The position numbers were made by a program, and so were the translations under genes. The notes beneath the pieces were generated by a model. That model was not told where the DNA came from, ran no database searches, and saw only the letters and a program-made list of their open reading frames with translations. A DNA stretch of 64,000 nt, from contig NZ_FWFU01000001.1 in the NCBI RefSeq assembly GCF_900172255.1, positions 744,001 to 808,000 of the forward strand, given 5' to 3'. Numbering within the stretch: position 1 is the first letter of the stretch; every line of letters starts with the position of its first letter. Positions 59,075 to 64,000 of the stretch are shown piece after piece. Origin of the DNA: Roseovarius halotolerans (GTDB taxonomy: Bacteria > Pseudomonadota > Alphaproteobacteria > Rhodobacterales > Rhodobacteraceae).

Positions 59075-59141
59075 GTACAAAACGTCCGTTTTGTACGCCG
59101 GTTCTGTACCGAACGCGTCGCCCCGGCGGCGCGTTTTGTAC
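59075..59141. repeat. GTTYTGTAC motif array, copy 2
   Basis: 9-mer copies at 59075-59083 (-), 59088-59096 (+), 59101-59109 (+) and 59133-59141 (+). The first two form the perfect palindrome GTACAAAACG-TC-CGTTTTGTAC. The 27 bases from 59083 to 59109 match copy 1 (11525-11551) with one substitution. It occupies the front of the 311-nt gene-free stretch 59070-59380; the rest of that stretch is GC-rich with no gene seen and should hold the promoter of the GTA-like genes. Confidence 0.75.
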
Positions 59142-59380
59142 AAATGCCCTGCCGGAGCGCGTTCCGACGCCTTCGAGCCCCCCGAATTATCCCCCCTCTC
59201 GATCACAGGCGCGCGCCGCGCGGCGGCGTGATCCGACGCGCCGGGCAACACCCATCGCGCGGCCTCTTTAACCGACATTAACGCCTGAGCCTCAGCCTGT
59301 CCGGTGCCGGATGGGGTGGGTCATGCCTGCCTTTCTCGGACCGGAGGGGCGGACACGCAAGGCAAGAGGCATGAGCAGGC

Positions 59381-59731
59381 ATGGTTTTGATTACCCCCGA
59401 CGAAGGCCCCACGGGGCTTTCGACTTCGATCGACGCGCTGGAACGACAGTTGTCGGACATGCGCGAGGATCTGGAGGGGCTCTATTCCCGGATCCGGGGC
59501 GGAGACCTGGACCAGTTGAAGAACGCGAGCCGCGCCACGTCGGAAATCCGGCAATGGCTGAAGATCGCGATTGAAGCGGAGGCACAACTTGAAAAACGCA
59601 GAAAGCAGGAAAAAGGCATCGTTCGCGATTACGCGCTCGACCTCAGAGAGGCACGATCTTCGATCCGGTGCCGCCTGGATCGTCTCAGAAGGGCCAGATG
59701 CCCAGGACGAATTCCTCGACAGTCTGGATGA
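59381..59731 (+). CDS. GTA g1-like protein (putative small terminase)
   Basis: A 116-residue protein resembling the first gene product of the RcGTA-like cluster, thought to be the small terminase. IDALERQLSDMREDLEGLYSRIRGGD is a helical coil, EIRQWLKIAIEAEAQLEKRRKQE is the most family-like stretch, and DYALDLREARSSIRCRLDRLRRA the basic end. It appears intact. It overlaps the start of the next frame by up to 161 nt depending on that gene's start. ATG 59381 has AGCAGG upstream. Confidence 0.8.
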   Translation: MVLITPDEGPTGLSTSIDALERQLSDMREDLEGLYSRIRGGDLDQLKNASRATSEIRQWLKIAIEAEAQLEKRRKQEKGIVRDYALDLREARSSIRCRLDRLRRARCPGRIPRQSG

Positions 59732-62114
59732 GGGCGAGCTGATGGCGCTGCCCTACCTGTTCGAGTTCTGGGCGCTGGAGCATCAATTGCCCCCCGAGGG
59801 CAACTGGCGCAACTGGCTGATCCTGGGCGGGCGCGGTGCGGGCAAGACCCGCGCGGGCGCCGAATGGGTGCGCGCACAGGTCGAAGGGGCGATGCCGCTC
59901 GATCCGGGACGCTGCCGGCGCATGGCGCTGGTGGGCGAGACCATCGATCAGGTGCGCGAGGTGATGGTGTTCGGCGAAAGCGGCATCCTCGCCTGTTCGC
60001 CGCCCGACCGGCGGCCGGACTGGCAGGCGACGCGCAAGCGGCTGATCTGGCCCAATGGCGCGGTGGCGCAGGCGTTTTCGGCGCATGACCCCGAGGCGCT
60101 GCGCGGGCCGCAGTTCGACGGGGCCTGGGTGGACGAATACGGCTGCCCTGCGATCGACAAGGGGACGAACCAGCCGAATGTCTTTCTGGATCCGAAATCG
60201 TCGGAGTCGCGGATGCCCTACCATTCGAACGGGCAGCGCGACGATCTGATCCAGCTGCAATATCTGCGCGCGATGGCAGGCTATTGGACCGATCCTGCCA
60301 ACAATCCCGTCTCGCCGATTTACGGGGCCGGGATGGTGGATTGGGATCATGCCTGCGCCTGGGCCTGGGATGCGCGCCCGTTCCCGTTCTTTCCCGACAA
60401 CCGGTCGCTGTGGAGCGACGGAAGCAATTATGCGCGCGGGCATTGGCTGAACGGGCGGATGTCGGCGCGTCGGCTCGACTCGGTGGTCGAGGAGATGACG
60501 GCGCGTGCGGGGCTGACGGGCTGCGACACGCGCGGGCTTCACGGGTATCTGCGCGGCTACCTGGTGGATCAGGTCGACGCGGCGCGCGGTGCGCTGCAGC
60601 CGCTGATGCTGCGATACGGGTTCGACGCGGTGGAGCGCGACGGAGTCTTGCGGTTTCGCCTGCGCGACGGGCGTGTGGATCACCGGCTGGACCCGGAGAG
60701 CCTGGTGCGTCACCCGGAGATGGAGGGCATCCTCGAGGAAACCCGGGGCAGCGCGGCGGAACTGGCGGGGCGCGTGCGGCTGCGCTTTGTCGAGGCGGAC
60801 AGCGATTACGCGGTGATCGCCGAGGAGGCGGTCATGCCGGACGAGACGAGCCGCGCGGTCTCGGGGTCGGAAATGGCGCTGGCGATGACCCGCGCCGAGG
60901 GGCGCCAGACCGCCGAACGCTGGCTGTCGGAGGCGCGCGTCGCGACCGACGCGGTGCGCCTGTGCCTGCCGCCTTCGCGGCTGGAGGCGGGGGCGGGCGA
61001 CGTGATCGCCCTGCCCGAAGAGGGCGGCGAGGGGCTGTTTCGCATCGACCGTGTCGAACATCTGGGGCAGGCGCAGCGCATCGACGCGGTGCGTATCGAG
61101 CCCGAGACCTATCGCGCCGCTGCCTTCTCGCAGGGGGCTTCGGCGGCGGCGGCGCGGGCGCGCGCCTTTACCGCGCCGGTGACGGTGACGCCGTTTTTCC
61201 TCGATTTGCCGCTGATGAGTGGCGCCGAGGTTCCCCACGCGCCGCATCTGGCGGTGACGGCGGAGCCCTGGCCGGGGGCGGCGGCGCTTTATGCGTCGGA
61301 TGTGGATGCGCGCTATGGGCTCAACAGGATACTTGCCGCGCGCACGCCCGTCGGCATCACCGAAACCGCCATGGGTCCGGCGCAGCCGGGGCTGATCGAC
61401 CGGGGCGAGGGGCTTCGCCTGCGGATGCTGAGCGGCGCGCTGGAGAGCGTCAGCGATGCCGCCTTCTTCGGGGGTGCGAACCTCTGCGCGATCGGCGATG
61501 GCACGCCGGATGGCTGGGAGCTGTTCCAGTTCCGCGATGCGGAGCTGGTCGGTGAGGACATCTATGAGCTGCGCAACCGGTTGCGCGGCCAGCTTGGCAG
61601 CGATGCGGCGATGACCGGCACGTGGCCCGAGGGTTCTTTCGTTGTGCGGCTGGACGGCAGCGCGCGTCAGATCGCGTTGCCCGAGGCCAAGCGCGGGCTG
61701 GTCAGATACTACCGGATCGGCCCGGCGGACAGGGCGGTGGGCGGCCCGTCTTACCAGGGTGCGCGACTGGCATTTCGCGGGATCGGCCTGCGGCCGTTGT
61801 CGCCGGTGCATCTGCGCATGAGTGGCGCGCCGGGGCAGGACATGACCCTGAGCTGGATCCGGCGCACCCGCATCGGGGGCGACCGCTGGGACACGCCCGA
61901 GGTGCCGCTGGGCGAGGAAAGCGAGGCCTATGTGGTGCGGGTCATGCAGGGCGGCGTGTTGCTGCGCGAGGAAATGGTCGCGCAGCCGCTCTGGACCTAT
62001 GACGCGGCGCAACAGGCGCTGGACGGGTTGAACGGGGCGTTTTCGCTGCGGGTGGCGCAGGTTTCGGCGCTGTATGGCACCGGGGTGTTCGCGGCGCTCG
62101 ACGTGGCGGGCTGA
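59571..62114 (+). pseudogene. In-frame chimera: GTA large terminase N-terminus joined to GTA g15 C-terminus
   Basis: A single open frame of 847 codons from TTG 59571 (790 if ATG 59742 is used). Codons about 58-189 are the ATPase front of the GTA large terminase: LPYLFEFWALEHQLPPEG, Walker A in LILGGRGAGKTRAGAEWVRA (59826-59849) and Walker B in FDGAWVDE. Directly after GAA at 60135 it becomes the late half of the GTA host-specificity/tail megatron protein g15: EYGCPAIDKGTNQPN, FLDPKSSESRMPYHSNG, DDLIQLQYLRAM, AWAWDARPFPFFPDN, continuing to the g15 end. The terminase nuclease domain, portal, protease, capsid, head-tail and tail genes and the g15 front are absent. The frame stays open for 659 codons past the join. 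It cannot work as a terminase; a separate function is unproven. Confidence 0.88.
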
Positions 62115-62151
62115 ACGCAGGCGGGCAGGCGGGCCGGGGGCGCTGCGCCTG

Positions 62152-62490
62152 TCAGCCGCGGGCGCATTCCACGCAGCGCGTCGCCGCCGGGTCAAGCGCA
62201 AGGCGGCCCGGTGCGATGGCCTCGCCGCAGCTGTCGCAGAAGCCGAACTCGCCCGCGTCGATGCGGGCGAGCGCGGCGGTCAGCCTCTTGCGCTCGGTCT
62301 GGCGCCGGGCATGGGTGGCCTTGGCCATCGCCTGGTTCTGCAAGGCGTCCTGCCTGCTGAGCCGACCCACCGCCTGTTGGTCGAGCGTGACCGTGGCCTG
62401 ACCGGACTGGCCGAGGCGGTCTTCGCGTTCAAGGTCGCCCAGCCGGGCCTCGATCAATGCGCGATAATGTTCCTCTGACGTGTCATTCAT
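62152..62490 (-). CDS. DksA/TraR-family zinc-finger protein
   Basis: 112 residues with a helical N-terminal half and a C-terminal four-cysteine finger, FGFCDSCGEAIAPGRL and TRCVECARG. DksA-type proteins bind the RNA polymerase secondary channel; short forms like this resemble TraR. ATG 62490 opens MNDTSEEHYRALIEARLGDL; the frame upstream is antisense to cysE. Divergent from cysE. Confidence 0.9.
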   Translation of the reverse strand: MNDTSEEHYRALIEARLGDLEREDRLGQSGQATVTLDQQAVGRLSRQDALQNQAMAKATHARRQTERKRLTAALARIDAGEFGFCDSCGEAIAPGRLALDPAATRCVECARG

Positions 62491-62574
62491 GCCGGTTATC
62501 CCTGCAATCACAGCTTTGCGTTTTGCTCGCTTTGCCGGTCTGCTATATTCAAACACGGACTCAGGAGAATTCAA

Positions 62575-63399
62575 ATGGCTGAAACCCGCGCGAAACTTGC
62601 CGAACTCGACCCGGTCTGGGGGCGTATCCGCACCGAGGCCGGAGAGGCGATCGACCATGAGCCGCTGTTGGGCGGGGTCATCCATTCGTCGATCCTGCAC
62701 CACAAGACGCTGGAATCGGCATTGGCCTACCGGATATCGCTGAAGCTCGCGTCGAGTGAGATGCCCGAGCAGATCCTGCGCGAAATCTGCGATGTGGCCT
62801 ATGCCGAGGATCGTAGCATTTCCATCGCCGCGCGCGCCGATATCGTGGCCGTGCATGACCGCGACCCGGCCTGCGACCGGTTCATCCAGCCGATGCTGTT
62901 CTTCAAGGGCTTTCAGGCGGTGCAGGCCTATCGGGTGTCGCATTGGCTGTGGCTTGAGGGGCGGCGCGACATGGCGCGGTTCTTCCAGATGCGCGCGTCT
63001 GAGGTGTTCGGCATCGACATTCACCCGGCGGCACGGATCGGCAAGGGGATCATGATCGACCACGCCCATTCCATCGTGATCGGCGAAACGGCGGTGGTCG
63101 GCGACAATGTGTCGATGCTGCATTCGGTCACGCTGGGCGGGACCGGCAAGGAAGAAGAGGACCGCCACCCCAAGATCGGTGACGGCGTGCTCATCGGCGC
63201 CGGGGCCAAGGTGCTGGGCAATATCCGGGTCGGAAATTGCTCGCGGATCGCGGCGGGTTCGGTGGTGTTGCAGGAGGTGCCGCCCTGCAAGACGGTGGCG
63301 GGTGTTCCCGCGAAGATCGTCGGCGAGGCGGGCTGCGACCAGCCCTCGGTCAGCATGGACCAGCTGTTGGGCACAAAGGGATCGACGTCAGAGGACTGA
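62575..63399 (+). CDS. cysE: Serine O-acetyltransferase
   Basis: Makes O-acetylserine for cysteine synthesis. 274 residues: an N-terminal helical domain (LAELDPVWGRIRTEAGEAID) and a left-handed beta-helix with GIDIHPAARIGKGIMIDHAH, GETAVVGDNVSMLHSVTLGG and GAGAKVLGNIRVGNCSRIAA. It is the conserved right-hand neighbour of RcGTA-type clusters, which supports reading 59381-62114 as the GTA locus. Confidence 0.96.
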   Translation: MAETRAKLAELDPVWGRIRTEAGEAIDHEPLLGGVIHSSILHHKTLESALAYRISLKLASSEMPEQILREICDVAYAEDRSISIAARADIVAVHDRDPACDRFIQPMLFFKGFQAVQAYRVSHWLWLEGRRDMARFFQMRASEVFGIDIHPAARIGKGIMIDHAHSIVIGETAVVGDNVSMLHSVTLGGTGKEEEDRHPKIGDGVLIGAGAKVLGNIRVGNCSRIAAGSVVLQEVPPCKTVAGVPAKIVGEAGCDQPSVSMDQLLGTKGSTSED

Positions 63400-63409
63400 G
63401 ACCGGAGTG

Positions 63410-63447
63410 AAAAAGCCCCGCCAGGATGATCCCTGGCGGGGCTTTTT
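63410..63447. terminator. Bidirectional terminator between cysE and the E2 gene
   Basis: AAAAAGCCCCGCCAGG-ATGATC-CCTGGCGGGGCTTTTT, a perfect 16-bp stem with A and T tracts on both sides, serving both convergent genes. Confidence 0.93.
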
Positions 63448-63479
63448 GAATCGATCGTGTGCGGTATGGCCCGCGTCGA

Positions 63480-64000
63480 TCAGGCCAGCATCACCATCGG
63501 GTTTTCCAGGTTCTCGACGATGTGCTGAAGCAGTTCAGCCCCGAGCGCGCCGTCGATCACCCGGTGATCGACGCTGAGCGTGACTGACATGACGGTGGCG
63601 ACGGACAATTCGCCATCCTTGCCGACCACGGGCTTCTTGACGCCCGCGCCAACGGCCAGGATTGCCCCGTGCGGCGGGTTGATCACGGCGTCGAAATTGT
63701 CGATCCCGAACATGCCGAGATTGGAAATGGCGAAGGTGCCGCCCTGGTATTCGCCCGGCGCAAGCTTGCGGTCGCGCGCGCGTGCGGCGAGGTCTTTCAT
63801 CTCGGTGGAGAGGGTGCTCAGCGATTTCGCGTCGGCGTCCTTGAGGACCGGGGTGAAGAGTCCGCCTTCGATGGCGACCGCGACGGCCACGTCCGAGGGT
63901 TTGAGTTGCAGCACGCGATCCCCGGCCCAGACCGCATTGGCGGCGGGCACGGCCTGAAGCGCCAGGGCGCAGGCCTTGATGATGAAATCGTTGACGCTGA
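63480..64000 (-). CDS. Dihydrolipoamide acetyltransferase (E2), C-terminal part, cut by window end
   Basis: The frame is open to the window edge, so the N-terminal lipoyl and E3-binding domains lie outside. The visible catalytic domain has VNDFIIKACALALQAVPAAN, VAVAIEGGLFTPVL, GTFAISNLGMFGIDNFDAVI and the active site SVDHRVIDGALGAELLQHIV. Motifs fit the pyruvate dehydrogenase E2; a different 2-oxoacid complex cannot be excluded from this part alone. Confidence 0.92.
   Translation of the reverse strand, partial: SVNDFIIKACALALQAVPAANAVWAGDRVLQLKPSDVAVAVAIEGGLFTPVLKDADAKSLSTLSTEMKDLAARARDRKLAPGEYQGGTFAISNLGMFGIDNFDAVINPPHGAILAVGAGVKKPVVGKDGELSVATVMSVTLSVDHRVIDGALGAELLQHIVENLENPMVMLA

Noticed and set aside
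59685-62201. 838-codon open frame on the - strand over the GTA chimera
   Set aside because: Composition is Arg/Pro/His/Gln rich without motifs; the + strand frame carries clear GTA domains.

Overview
The window is a chromosomal segment of a high-GC alphaproteobacterium, most likely a Rhodobacteraceae (Roseobacter-group) species. The signs are a gene transfer agent (GTA) remnant next to cysE, a ccmABCDG cluster, a cytochrome b561-YceI fusion, a LuxR/LuxI pair, a GlnB-GlnA unit, and GC-palindromic intergenic repeats of the kind I associate with this family. Most genes are housekeeping and densely packed, often with 4-nt start/stop overlaps.

Layout. 0-11.5 kb: end of der, a TspO-like membrane protein, a fatty acid desaturase, a small EF-hand protein, serS, yajC with a fused secDF, a TauE/SafE permease, a Mth938-like protein and the cytochrome c maturation genes ccmABCDG. 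11.5-31 kb: acnA, a DUF1223 protein, clpS, a methyltransferase, an SDR without its catalytic lysine, hemF, an LpxL-like acyltransferase, a FliG-like protein, purB, several family-specific proteins, a lytic transglycosylase, glnA/glnB, a bifunctional NAD(P)HX repair enzyme, a Hint-domain protein and tRNA-Leu(UAG).

31.1-45.5 kb is accessory. Two small AT-rich genes follow the tRNA. A catabolic module of about 13 kb then lies between two copies of a ~106-bp direct repeat, and the right copy directly precedes tig. The module has an IclR regulator, TcuB and TcuA homologues, a beta-hydroxyacid dehydrogenase and an SMP-30 lactonase on one strand. Divergently it has an SCP2-like protein, an alpha/beta hydrolase, a complete LIV-type ABC importer and an aldehyde dehydrogenase. 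It looks like an uptake-plus-oxidation route for an unidentified organic acid, ester or lactone.

45.5-59 kb: tig, luxI and luxR, the rpsF-rpsR-rplI operon, yceI genes, and the fatty acid synthesis run fabD-fabG-acpP-(HisA-like)-fabF followed by mltG.

59-62.1 kb holds the most striking object: a GTA locus reduced to an intact g1-like gene and one continuous ORF. That ORF joins the ATPase front of the GTA terminase (g2) in frame to the back half of the GTA tail/host-specificity protein (g15). Everything normally between them is missing. The flanking cysE gene is in its usual place. The window ends in the E2 subunit gene of a 2-oxoacid dehydrogenase complex.

Two non-coding elements recur: a GTTYTGTAC array found just after ccmG and just after mltG, and a ~52-bp GC palindrome found after ccmG and, inverted, after yceI.
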